Both the position numbers and the translations under genes were made by a program. Shown here piece after piece: positions 10,672-20,899 of a DNA stretch of 64,000 nt (positions within the stretch are counted from its first letter, which is position 1; each line of letters starts with the position of its first letter). The stretch comes from Notospermus geniculatus (lineage: Eukaryota; Nemertea; Pilidiophora; Heteronemertea; Lineidae): contig NMRB01001135.1 of assembly GCA_002633025.1 (NCBI GenBank), positions 89,443-153,442 of the forward strand, given 5' to 3'. The notes beneath the pieces were generated by a model, which made no database searches, was not told the origin of the DNA, and worked only from the letters and a program-made list of their open reading frames with translations.

Positions 10672-10983
10672 GGGCCGAATTTATAAAACATAGCAAAAGC
10701 TTATAAGCCAAAGCCGCAAGGCCAAGCTTTTGCTTGTCAAGGAGAAGCACAAGCCAAAGATTTTGCTCACAAACATATTCATAATCAATTGCTTAACCTA
10801 ATGACCATTTCTTATAAAGCCAAGCAAGATTCTCTATCTGATGAAGCTAATGCTCGCAAGACAAAGCTTCTGTTAATTCTTACAGGGAGTAGCTTGTTCT
10901 ATTAAGCAAAAACGACATTTTATAAATACCTATTCAAGAAAAAGCCTAGAAAAAGCAAATGCTAGTTTTTATGAATTCGGCCC
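10672..10983. repeat. TIR element, GGGCCGAAT family, copy 1
   Basis: The left end (GGGCCGAATTTATAAAACATAGC) is the inverse of the right end (GCTAGTTTTTATGAATTCGGCCC). The interior is rich in AAGC and CTTTTGCTTG words on both strands. It abuts the next family member, separated only by ATT. Confidence 0.6.
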
Positions 10984-10986
10984 ATT

Positions 10987-12153
10987 GGGCCGAATAAATA
11001 AAAACTTAGCATTTGCTTTCAAGATCAAGCAAAAGAAAAAGCAAAAGGTCACCTAGAAGAAGATCAAGTCAAAGCAAATGCTTGAAAATGTATTAATAAG
11101 CTTCTGCTTTAGCTTCAATCTTTTGCTTGTTAGATATAAGCAAGAGCTGCGTGGCACATGTGTTGCTGAACCCTTTTAGCGAGGTTAAGGTCTTACGACT
11201 CGCACTCCCGCTCCAACTCCGAGGTGCTAGAATTCGGATTTTTCAAGTCGGAGCGATAAATTTACCATCCAGGCGGGTTCTATTCCTTCTCCTGAATGAG
11301 TAAACACCATTGCCTGGGAAACTCCGTTGTACAGTATTTGATGACGTACGTAGTCCCCCAAAAAGGATTCCTCTGAAGTCGGAGTCGAGACTTGGAATGT
11401 TATCTGAACTTCCCTAGATCTAAACCGAGTGGTTGTTGGCTCTTGACATGTAATTCCAATGTAGGTGAGACAGGGTTGTCATCTTTTTCGTTATTTGCCA
11501 AAGAACATCATGTGCAGATTCAGAAGAGTCTTAAGCCAATTCTGAAAACTTGAATGAATCTAACTGTGGTGTCCCTCAATAAGGTATCCAGTTTTACTGG
11601 GACAAAAGTTAGTTACCAAGTATCAAGGAGAAAAAGGCCCAAGAACTACGGGATGTAAAGGCAACTATCTTTACCAGCTTTGTAAAGACTATGGATGAGA
11701 AGCTACTGGAATCATACAACCGCCCCTGCTCTCGACTGTATCGGGCATAGCTACAAGCCATTCCACGTTTTCCTACTCGAAACGAAATAACTTGCGATAA
11801 GTCGCTGGTGAGATCTCATCTGAGATCTCGATCTCCCCGACTTTTGTACAGTTTCCCTTGTCGAATTCGCATAATATATCCCTGCATGCTGCAAACCTGT
11901 CAAAGCAAATGCACAAGCACCAGAGTAGCTTGCACAAAGTGTGAGCAAATGCTTCCTCATGTGAGAAAAAGGTAGCTTTTATTAATACACATTCAAGCAT
12001 TTTCTTCGAGTTCAAGTTCATGCTCGGTGGTTCAAGCATTTGCTTCGTCTAGTTGAGAACTTGTTTGATCTTCCAACAAATGCTCATTTTATTAATGAGT
12101 CCTCAAGAAAATGGCTAGAAAAAGCAAATGCTAGTTTTTATTTATTCGGCCCA
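10987..12153. repeat. TIR element, GGGCCGAAT family, copy 2 (about 1.17 kb)
   Basis: The termini GGGCCGAATAAATAAAAAC and its inverse (12135-12153) bound an 1167-bp unit with no clear transposase. Its right part (about 11567-12153) is an inverted copy of 12946-13555. The interior has repeated AAGCAAATGCTTG-type words. Confidence 0.55.
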
Positions 12154-12157
12154 TTGT

Positions 12158-12425
12158 CGTTCACCTTAAAAACCCGATTTCTATTTCATATTCTTTACTT
12201 GTATCTCCTTTATTTGTGACCCCTTGAATAACATAAAACTGTTTGGGTTCGGAGATTGTTTGGACTACTCGCAGTGTACTGATGGACGCCTCGTTTAAAC
12301 ATGGGCCATTGAACCATCTTTTTTTGAAGATGGGGATTTGGCCTAGTGGTTGAAGGCGTGCTGCCCCTCAGTGCTGGCGATTGATGCCTTATGCGAGGGT
12401 CCGTGGATTCGATTCTGGTAGGAAG
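12158..12425 (+). repeat. SINE-2 with tRNA-like A and B boxes
   Basis: Contains an A-box-like TGGCCTAGTGG at about 12336 and a B-box GATTCGATTCT at about 12409. Upstream is the family-specific segment (TTACTTGTATCTCCTTTAT, GGAGATTGTTTGGACTACTC). At 41272-41595 this segment and the tRNA-like unit alternate, suggesting tandem dimer origin. Pol III promoter spacing (about 70 bp) fits a tRNA-derived SINE. Confidence 0.6.
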
Positions 12426-12945
12426 CAATGGGCCATGCCGATTTACCGGCGGTGATGGCATTCCGTTAACTCCACACCAACACCGCCGATTCAATCCAAT
12501 GAAATTCGTGTCAGCCGCCACAGATCAACAGGGTGGCCAATCAGAGACTGCGTTACAGACACCGAAGGCACGTATGGTGCAGCAATGTTTACTTCTGGGT
12601 TCGGCTCTTGTATGGCGATGTAAATTCAAATCTGATTGGTCGAGATTGGGCTGTTTCATCAAGCAACCATTCCGGACGATATGATGTATTTATGCAAAAA
12701 CAGGAATAAAACAAAAAAATATTTTTTTCTTGCGATCTAGTTATAGGCTATAATTATCGGACGAAAGTTTCTTCTTGACAACAACTTTTATTAATTTGAA
12801 AAACAATCATGTCGTATTTGCAGTGGGGGTGCACCACAAGAGCAGCGAACAGCGTTCCTGACAGATTTTCTTCTGGAGTGGGCCTGGGGTTTGTGGTGTG
12901 AGCCGTGCGAACTAAGCGCAAAACCCAGGTTAGCCGGGATGCAAT

Positions 12946-13555
12946 GGGCCGAATAAATAAAAACTAGCACTTGCTTTTTCTAGCCATTTTCTTGAGGATT
13001 CGTTAATAAAAATGAGCATTTGCTGGAAGATCAAGCAAGTTCTCAACTAGACGAAGCAAATGCTTGAACCACCGAGCATGAACTTGAACTTCAAGAAAAT
13101 CCTTGAATGTGTATTAATAAAAACTATCTTTTTCTCACATGAGAGAGCATTTGCTCACACTTTGCGCAAGCTACTCTGGAGGTGCTTGGGCATTTGCTTT
13201 TACAGGTTCACAGCAGCACTGCACGGATAGGTTTATGCGAATTTGACAACAGAAACTGTATGAAAGTCGGCGAGATCGAGATGAGATCGCACCAGCGACT
13301 TATCGCAAGTTATTGCGTTTTGGAGAAAGAAAACGTGGAATGGCTTGCAGGGACATTTTTGCCCGATACAGTCGAGAGCAGAGGCGGTTGTATGATTCAA
13401 GTGGCATCTCATCCATAGTCTTTCCAAAGCTGTAAAGATAGTTGCCTTTATATCCCGTAGTGCCTGGGGCCTTTTTCTCCTTATTAGTACCTGATAACTG
13501 ACTTTTCGTTCCAATAAAACTGATGCCTTAATGAGGGACACCACCGTAGTTAAGC
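12946..13555. repeat. Inverted counterpart of 11567-12153
   Basis: Begins GGGCCGAATAAATAAAAACT and continues as the reverse complement of the right half of the 10987-12153 element, as far as GAGGGACACCACCGTAG. Arms of about 600 bp are separated by about 790 bp holding the SINE-2 copy and unrelated sequence. Divergence between arms is visible but modest. Confidence 0.65.
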
Positions 13556-13610
13556 CAATCAGAACCGAACGTGAGAACCTGAGGGACAAAGTGCATTTCT
13601 TAAAAACCAA

Positions 13611-14766
13611 AAACGAGTCTTTCCAACAACTAAATGACTCAGTCTTCTCTGACTTGGATATCTCTTTCGAATATGAGCCAGCAAAAAGAAGGATGTATCA
13701 TCTCGTGATCAGTCTAAAATTGCTGCTGCATGTCCACAACCTGCTCCTGTTGATCCACCATAAACCAGTAAAGACAATGACGTATGCGACTCTGAGATGG
13801 TGATTGCTGCAGCACAAGGTGATCCTGGCCATTTGCTGTCAACCAGCAAATAACTACAAGAGTACTGCACAATATAGTCCAGTCACTTCACCATCTGCCA
13901 GTATTTCTACATTCAGCGGACATACAGTAGGCTACGCAAAAGAAATGCAAACTTTTACATGATAAGAAGTTCTCCAGAGTGTTGTATTGTATGTCGTTTA
14001 ATGACATGCTCCTGCTCATAAACACTAATAATGTGTCTATGATGATCAGTTAACTGTGTTTTCTTCAATGTTGCGGTTGCAAATTAACAAAAAAAAACCA
14101 AAGAAGCAGAAGCACTGGTGAAAAGTTATGCTCATCATGACTGTTTTCTCCATTAATTTCTCACATGTTAGTCACAAACCTGTGTGTAATTAATATTTGA
14201 AGTAAAAAATCACTGGCATAATTACAGAAAACATTATCAGTTGTAACAGTTGTTCGGTGTACTTATTCAGATTTCTTACTGTATCATTGCATTTTATGTT
14301 TGCGCCTGTTACTGTAATTAATGCTATGCTGTGTTGAGAATTGTCTTTCCATTTTGCCCAACCTTGCTGTTATCTCTTTAGCTTTCAATGTATTCTTTGT
14401 ATTACAAATAAAACACTTCCAAACAGACTCCTGTGATGAACCATGCCAAGACTGAAGAAACAATCAGTCAGAACAAAAGTAAAAAAAGACAGGATGAGGA
14501 AGTCGGGGGAAAAACATGTACAAAAAGTAACAATACAACTATACATGTAATTCTAATTTGTCTGATGTCTCTTTCTTTCACCAAAAACAATGCTTTTAAA
14601 ATAGTCATTTCAGAATTAACAAAATGAACCAACAGAATGAACCAACAACTTGCCTGTCATACATTTCATTGTCCAAAATTTGTAAGTATCAATGTAAAAA
14701 ATGGCTCTTTCATTTATTTTTCTTTCAAAATCATTTGTTTCCCTGAAAATAAAATAAGTTGCCATA
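13611..14766. other. AT-rich non-coding stretch
   Basis: No recognised gene. A 90-codon frame at 13531-13803 starts in the inverted-repeat arm and has no domain. ACAAATAAAACACTTCC near 14405 contains AATAAA, which could be a polyadenylation signal of an unrecognised transcript, but no exon upstream supports it. Confidence 0.35.
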
Positions 14767-14770
14767 GATT

Positions 14771-15927
14771 TGTAGCGAGTCTCGCTCAAGTGTAGTTGTC
14801 TGACATTTAATGCCGCGGCGATCGGCCGTGAAGTTGATTGGTGTAAGCTTTTGATCGTCGGCCCTTTTGTGTGGGTCACGAGTTGGTAACTTATGTGTTA
14901 CGAATTAATCTGGGCGTGTGACTTGTTTTTCTGCGAATTCCGGGGTAAGAGGCTATGTACTTCTATAAATACAGGCCCAGGCCTGTAAAATTTGTCACAT
15001 CCCGTCTGTCCTGCCGTGGGTAGCGGTCGTTTCGATGTTTGAGTTTCTTATATTTCTTTCTTTCCAAAAAGGTTTGCACTTAGTCAATATGTGGTGATTT
15101 AATTTGCCGTATGCCTCTTCCGCCGGGCTTCGCCGTGGGACAGGTCCTCGCCCTTCTTTCATTGTAAATATGTGAGTATTCGGTATTTGGCCGGTTTTGC
15201 GTTTTGGGGGGAAGGTTTGCTTCCCATGTGATTTTCCTTTATTTCATCATGCTTAGGTCCTTGTTAAAATAGTATTTGGTATTTGGTATGATTCAACCTT
15301 AAACCTTTTTCCATTTTTAAGTCGTTTTTTCTTGAGTGAGTTGGCACGATTGAGTTGGCTGTTGGGTCCCCGTGCGTTATGTGTCGGTCACCCTGCCTGA
15401 TTTGATGGCATTGACCCCGCATGGTGGTCTATGTAGTACCCCGCCTCAATCCTGTTAACCCCCTCGTGTTTTTGATGGTACGAACTGTCGGGCGCCTTTA
15501 ATGGGTACTGTTTGTTGGGCCACCCTGTAGAAACTTACATTGGTCACTTTGGCCCTGGGTTTCAGGCGGTTCGCTGGGAACATCAAATTCATTAACTTTG
15601 CCTCAAACAATATTGTAGCCGTGTTGCCATTGGTTTAAGTCGGTATCCTAAATGTGGTATTTTGGTAGTTTGGGGGATATTTCGGCCGATGTCCTCCGGG
15701 CTTACTTTCATCTGTTGATTGAAATGGTATGGAATATTGTAACGGGAGTTGGGTATTTGTTTGTTCACCAATAAATTTTTGTTAATACATATTTTCTTCT
15801 TAAGTCAGTGTCATTGGTCGGTACCGTGAGACGAGCCCTTAAAACCTTATGCTTTGTCCCCGGAAGTCGGAAACCCCATTCTTGGGACGAGGTCTTCTAG
15901 TGGAACCTATAACGTTGGTTCGCTACA
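14771..15927 (+). mobile_element. Solo-LTR-like unit
   Basis: A unit of 1157 bp with TG...CA ends: TGTAGCGAG at the left and TTCGCTACA at the right form a 9-bp inverted terminus. GATT flanks both sides (14767-14770 and 15928-15931), a possible 4-bp target duplication. Inside, TTCTATAAATACAG (about 14961) looks like a TATA box and ACCAATAAATTTTTG (about 15768) holds AATAAA, in the order expected of U3-R-U5. No gag/pol is adjacent, so this would be a solo LTR. The family is not identified. Confidence 0.55.
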
Positions 15928-15989
15928 GATTCTCTTTTTTCTTTCAAGCTGATGCTAAATCAAGTTTTGATCCAGCTACCAAGTTCAAT

Positions 15990-16252
15990 ATGGGCACTTA
16001 CTTCCATATTACGAAAATAGACAACAATACGTGAAAAACTACATGCCAAAAGAAGAAGTGATGTAGATTACCGATGAAAGAAAACAACTTAAGAGAACTG
16101 CACGAAAACAAAAACGAAACGATGAGGCATACCATGTGAAAGAAAAGGAACAAGGAACTGCTAGTAAACGAGGAAAACGAACTGATGAGGAATACCGCAA
16201 AAAAGAGAATCAGTAGCTAAGAAACGAAAACGAACTGACGAGAAATACCACC
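15990..16252 (+). pseudogene. Helitron N-terminal basic repeat region (broken)
   Basis: Across shifting frames the translation gives AKRRSDVDYR, then RTDEEYRKKEN, then KRKRTDEKYH. This spaced (R/K)xDExYRxKE repeat is what I associate with the N-terminus of Helitron proteins in animals. Stops and frameshifts interrupt it at least three times. The run stops at the MITE at 16253 and resumes after it (AKKRKQTD before 16677). Confidence 0.55.
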
Positions 16253-16654
16253 ACTAACAGTGAGATTTCGCAAATCTAAAGAAATACGAAGTTACGAAGT
16301 ACGAAATTGGACTTCATTTTCATGACGTAATGTATTTCAGGAGATGGTTGGTACCACAAAATGTCCCTGCTGCCAGTGCGTCTTTTAGCATATAATGTAA
16401 GATTGAGAGAGTTATGGTGCTTCTTGAATTTTTAAATTTCCACTTTGCATCTATGATGCGGAAACGAAAGATAAATTTCAAAGTTTAATACACCGTAACT
16501 GTATCAGTCTAACGTCATACACTGAACGACGCTCTTGCAGCAGGCGATGTTTGTGGTACTAACCATCTCCTGAAATACATTACGTCGTGGAAATGAAGGC
16601 CAATTTCGTATCTCGTATTTCGTGTTTCGCCGATTTGCGAAGCCTCAGTGATAG
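16253..16654. repeat. MITE inserted in the Helitron
   Basis: The termini CTAACAGTGAGATTTCGCAA and TTGCGAAGCCTCAGTGATAG are imperfect inverted copies. The inner arms (ATGTATTTCAGGAGATGGTT against AACCATCTCCTGAAATACAT) are near-perfect. The right two thirds of a second copy lie at 29999-30315, beside the assembly gap. Non-coding. Confidence 0.65.
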
Positions 16655-16678
16655 CAAAGAAACGAAAACAAACTGATA

Positions 16679-18199
16679 TGTGACCCGCTCTGGCGAAAAG
16701 GCCCGCATGTCGCTCAGAAGGTTAGACCACCTTGCAGTCGACATTCGTTCCTCATTTACGACTGCTGTCGGGCTCTAGATTCTGGCTGTGATTCGTCGGA
16801 ATACGTCCAATCAGAATACGAATATGCTGTGATGACGTATCAGTGAAGGTATTCCCCAAAGAAGCCAAGATGATGCAGCCCGTGTACAAACCTGTACATC
16901 GTGCCCATATCGTGTACATATCGTGCTAACGGCAAGCTGCAGGAGTCAAATGAGGTAGCAGGGTGATTTCTTCAACGCACTATCCGCAGGATGTTTAGGT
17001 AATGACATAAAACATCGCTAGGATAGGTCACTTAGTATCCTTCTCGTGCAGTACCTCGGTGAATGCTCGAAGCGAGAAATGTTTGACGTCAGACGCCATT
17101 TTGAACTCTGTCACTGAGCGGGGTTCTTGGTTGTGTCACCCAAACCCGCCGATAGGATTCAAACTGCCGTTATTAGGCCCTATTGCAAGCTCATTAGACT
17201 CCATTATACAGGGGCAGCTTGAGAGGCTCTGTGGCAAAGTTGGCAAGAGTGTGATTTGTCGCCAGATTTCCATTTTGCAGTGAGTTAATGCTTCGTCTGC
17301 TAGCTGATGCGCGCGCATCCAGCCTGGTAGTAATTCCTACCACACTTCCGGTTTCGCGACCCCGACAGCAGGCGTAATGCGTGAGCATGAAGCCTGCTTC
17401 AGTGGGCTGTCAGAAGGTGAGCCTCAACGAACTAAGATGACACCAGGAGAGAATGGAAGAAATAGATTGCTTCAGATTTCACAATAGGCAGACAATATTG
17501 AAACTGACAAACACTTGGTCTCATCCATCCTCGCACCCAGGGTCTTCACAACCAGCTCCCCTACTCGCGCTTGGTTCAGACCCTGGCGACATCCATGCCA
17601 TTTCGTTGGGGAACTAGCGGAGTGATCGACTCCGCCGAATCCAGCCAATCACAGTGAAGCTTCTATCCCGTCTTGGTCATACCCCAAATATGGTAGCTGT
17701 GAAAATTTCTCGAGTCGCTGACAAACTCGCTGAGTTTCTGATTGTTCCTGAATTAACTTCGCGTCAACATGATTCTCACGGATTATCTTGTCAACGAGGA
17801 CGTACTGATGGCATCAGAACACGAAGGTATGATCCAGTTCATGTGTTTGGGGCAGCTGTCATTTGGCAGCGTGCATAAATTATGGAATGAGATACAATGC
17901 TAGGAGCCTGGTATCCGGTAACTCGTAATACCAGATGTATGTGCAGACGTTGTAGCACTAGGCGCGATATTTGTCCATTACATCGAGTGGCATTTCCCCA
18001 CTGCTTTGCATGGTTTGTTCGTGAATTACCAATTGGCGAGTACACATGAGGGAATGGCCGTCTTCCCCACCGAAACGGGGTGGATGTCCTCAGGGCATTG
18101 AGGGAGGGTACGACCGTAAATGACCTGAGATTCTCAGGATGGGTCTCATCCTGCCAAGCTAAGAGCGACATGCGACTCATTTTGCTGTGCCGGGTCACA
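16679..18199. mobile_element. TIR element of 1.5 kb, TA-flanked, inside the Helitron
   Basis: The ends read TGTGACCCG and CGGGTCACA with TA on both sides (16677-16678 and 18200-18201). Subterminal CATGTCGCTCAGAAGG and CTAAGAGCGACATG also pair in inverted sense. It separates Helitron coding that resumes at 18204. Two short frames (17654-17878 plus, 17839-18330 minus) have no recognised domain. TA flanks suggest a Tc1/mariner-type mechanism, but the class is not settled. Confidence 0.5.
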
Positions 18200-18203
18200 T
18201 ATA

Positions 18204-19195
18204 AACTACCGTGCACAAGAGAAAGAACGCGATAAAGAAAAGAACAAAACAAGCTGATGAAGAATATCGCAAAATTTAATCGACTGCTAAAGCCTAGGTC
18301 ACACTGTGGCGACTTAGGCGGGCGAATCACCGCGAACTAAAACCAAATGGTCGATGGACCATGAACATACATCTCTCTGTCATTACAACATTATGTCCAA
18401 AGGTGTGAGCACATTGTCCATGGTCCATTTCATTCTAATTCGCGGGGATTCGCCCGCCAAAGTCTCCACAGTGTGACCTAGGCTTAAGAGAAGAAAACGA
18501 GCTGATGAAGAATACTGTACAAATGAGAACAAACGGGGAACTACAACGGAAATAATAAACTTGGGGAGAAATACTACAGTCAGAAAGAAAGACACTGCGA
18601 AACAACAAACAAACGGAACTGAGAAACGCCAAAATGTGCATTACCACACAAGAGAATATTGTACAGGACCTACGAACAATACAGAAAAAGAAAGAAGAAT
18701 ATCAATGAATACTCATTAGTTGATAGCAGCTTTTCATGCATCTGTCTCAGAAGGACCATATTACAGCTGCACAATTTGTCAAGAAAGATCAAACCAGCCC
18801 ACCAACCAGTTGACAGCTGGCAATGCTAAAGACCCTTCAGACCTTCAGAATTTGATTCACAAGGACAAAGGATACAAGATCCTTAACACTATCCGTGGAT
18901 CACCACCTTATTTCCAAAAAGCCAATAAGGATTTAATGCCAATGATCCGTTCATTATGACCAGCTACTATCTTCCTTATTTGATCAGCAGCAGAGACAAA
19001 ATGGGAGGACTTGCTCAAAGTCCTTGCCAAAATACATGTAGTTGACAACCGAGATGTAGACAGTGAATCCATTAGCAATATGCCATGGAATGAAAAGTGC
19101 AGATTGATTCAAACTGATCCGATCACATGTGCACGACTTTTCGACTACAAGGTTTAGGTATTATTCAAGAATGTTCTGAAGAGCCCACTTTAACC
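18204..19195 (+). pseudogene. Helitron protein fragment, Helitron_like_N region (broken)
   Basis: Resumes with KRTKQADEEYRK, is cut by the MITE at 18291-18484, and continues with RKRADEEYCTNEN. Then comes AAFHASVSEGPYYSCTICQ (about 18724-18780), where Helitrons have a conserved cysteine segment. Around 18990-19190 it reads WEDLLKVLAKIH...ISNMPWNEKCRLIQTDPITC with ARLFDYKV, matching the Helitron_like_N pattern as I recall it. An in-frame TAG follows FDYKV, then VLFKNVLKSPL, before the sequence passes into the Penelope-like tail. Confidence 0.6.
18291..18484. repeat. MITE with TAA target duplication
   Basis: The ends AGCCTAGGTCACACTGTGG and CCACAGTGTGACCTAGGCT are inverted copies flanked by TAA at 18288-18290 and 18485-18487. 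The inner arms pair further (GGCGGGCGAATC against GATTCGCCCGCC). A 3-bp TWA duplication is typical of PIF/Harbinger-type elements. Confidence 0.75.
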
Positions 19196-19199
19196 ACTT

Positions 19200-19734
19200 G
19201 GCCACCTTTAGGCCTACTTCGTTGTAGGTTTTCCAGTTGTGGAGGGCACGTGGCTCCCCGTCTGGTCTAGGCCTTGTTTCTCCCTCCCCCCCCCCAGCTT
19301 GATGTTGAGCGAGTGTTGAAAACCAACTAATTTCTTTTTTTCAGGGAGCTCGTCATCCATANTGTGTTACCCTTCGTGCATCTTTTTGCTTTGTGCTTAT
19401 TGTTATGTATTACACATGTCATATTTATTAAACCCTTTTCTTTCAGCTAAATCAGTTTCTCCTTAATTACATCCACTCTCTTAATTAGGTCCAGCAACCA
19501 TCCGTGGTGCTTGGACACTATTCTTTCCTTAATTGCTCACTCATCCTGTCTACACAGGTGTTAGTTCTACATTCGGGTTTCAGCTCAGTCTTTTCTAGAG
19601 TTTCAGATTGTAACGTTCCACTTGAAAAATTGGGGTCGAAAATTCGTGAATTCTGGAGATTGACTTCTTGCTTATTATCATTTTATCATTTTGTCATTAT
19701 CATTGTGTCAATTTTGTGCTATTCTGTATCTTGG
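19200..19734 (+). mobile_element. 5'-truncated Penelope-like element tail
   Basis: Matches 59430-60038 (the tail of the large Penelope-like copy) over its whole length: GGTTTTCCAGTTGTGGAGGG, a C-rich tract, TTTCTTTCAGCTAAATCAG, CCAGCAACCATCCGTGG, and GGGGTCGAAAATTCGTGAA. The ribozyme-like motif near 19623-19665 has lost the 5' half of stem II. No coding part is retained. It lies within the Helitron, between its N-terminal and later segments. Confidence 0.7.
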
Positions 19735-19804
19735 ATCGATGTTCAATACATGTATATAGCTGATATTTACTCCTGTGCCATGTATGTTGCTAGTTATGTA
19801 TGTA

Positions 19805-20725
19805 ATAAAGGCACAACGCAGAATGAGTGAACTCCTAAGGAAAACATGTGAAGAAGTCAAACGTGGGAACACAACAGTCAAACAACAGTTGCAAGCAGTA
19901 GGGAATAAGTTCATCAACTGTCGAACTAAGTGCCCAAGAAGCCACATCCTCCGACAGCTAGCAATGAAGAGAGCATCACGCCAAGTCATATTCATCAATA
20001 CATCACCACCAGAGAATCGTGTCTTCCTCCTAATGCCAGCACAAATAATTGAGAAGATGAAAGATGACGATACAAATATAGAAACTGGTGGCCTTATCAA
20101 GAGATACATGGACCGACCAGCAGACCTGGTGCATGGTATGTACCCACCTCAATCCCCATATCAACCTGCTAAAAAACTTCAACCAGACTTTCTCCCTGAA
20201 CCAACTGATGAAGACGACACAGAAGATTACTTTTAGGAACAGATTTCAGAAACCCAACCCGCAGCAAGAGGACAGGTTCCATACATCCTACAAACAGTAC
20301 TTCAACAACGACAAAGAATCAGAGAAACATTGTCGTGAACTCCTGATGCTTTACACGTCATGGAGAAAACATCATCTCATGGTTCAGAGTCCATCATTTC
20401 AAGCACAATATGAATTACTCAAAGACACACTTCAACATAATCAGAAGAATTATGAACCATTTGCCGATGAGGTAGATCATGCTGCTGTACAGCTTGAATC
20501 TGAACATGATCCAGAATCATGCGAATGGAACACACTGGCTCCTCAAAACCAGCAAGCCGAAGATGAAGATAGAGCTGATCGAGGAAGACATCCAGCAATC
20601 AGTTAACCCAAACAACACAGAACCATTCCAGTACAATGTACTTCAGGATAAGGTACTACCACCGCAACTTTTGAGGACCAACTCAAACAAATTAAACAAA
20701 TGCAAGACGGTTAATATCGTACACT
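19805..20725 (+). pseudogene. Helitron protein fragment (middle region, frameshifted)
   Basis: One frame gives AQRRMSELLRKTCEEVKRGN and KQQLQAVGNKFINCR. A one-base slip gives ELSAQEATSSDS over the next stretch, then the first frame returns with RASRQVIFINTSPPENRVFL. After a stop at 20234-20236 another frame continues with KHCRELLMLYTSWRKHHLMV and EPFADEVDHAAVQLE. In Helitrons I expect GNxFxNxRExSAQEA, then a YRxxLMLYxPWR segment, in this order, so the fragments look like one decayed ORF. No helicase domain follows. Confidence 0.6.
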
Positions 20726-20771
20726 GATGAGGTCTTTAAAGGAAAAACAAAGACTCTTTCTCCAAGACTAT

Positions 20772-20897
20772 GGGCCATATTCTAGAAGCTTCCTTAACTC
20801 TAAGGTCTACCTTAGGTCTACCTAGGTATTGTTTGCAGGGCAGAATACAAAAGCTTAAAGTGGACCTTAGAGTTCAGGAGGCTTCTAGAATACGGGC
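20772..20897. repeat. Palindromic MITE, relative of 3620-3735
   Basis: Arms GGGCCATATTCTAGAAGCTT and AGGCTTCTAGAATACGGGC enclose paired TTAACTCTAAGGTC/GACCTTAGAGTT-type sequence. Same family layout as 3620-3735. Confidence 0.6.
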
Positions 20898-20899
20898 AT

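Larger units (their letters stand above)
15985..20725 (+). mobile_element. Degenerate Helitron, interrupted by nested elements
   Basis: Coding remnants in one order and orientation match a Helitron protein N-terminal half: basic ADEEYRK-type repeats (15990-16252, 18210-18290, 18485-18700), an FHASVSEGPYYSCTIC segment, a Helitron_like_N-type stretch, and later segments to about 20725. Helicase motifs and Helitron termini (TC...CTRR hairpin) were not found. The body is cut by a MITE (16253-16654), a 1.5-kb TIR element (16679-18199), a MITE (18291-18484) and a Penelope-like tail (19200-19734). Confidence 0.65.

Noticed and set aside
13233-13610. 125-codon minus-strand frame as a gene
   Set aside because: It lies mostly in one arm of the large inverted repeat; the other arm has frame breaks and no domain was recognised.
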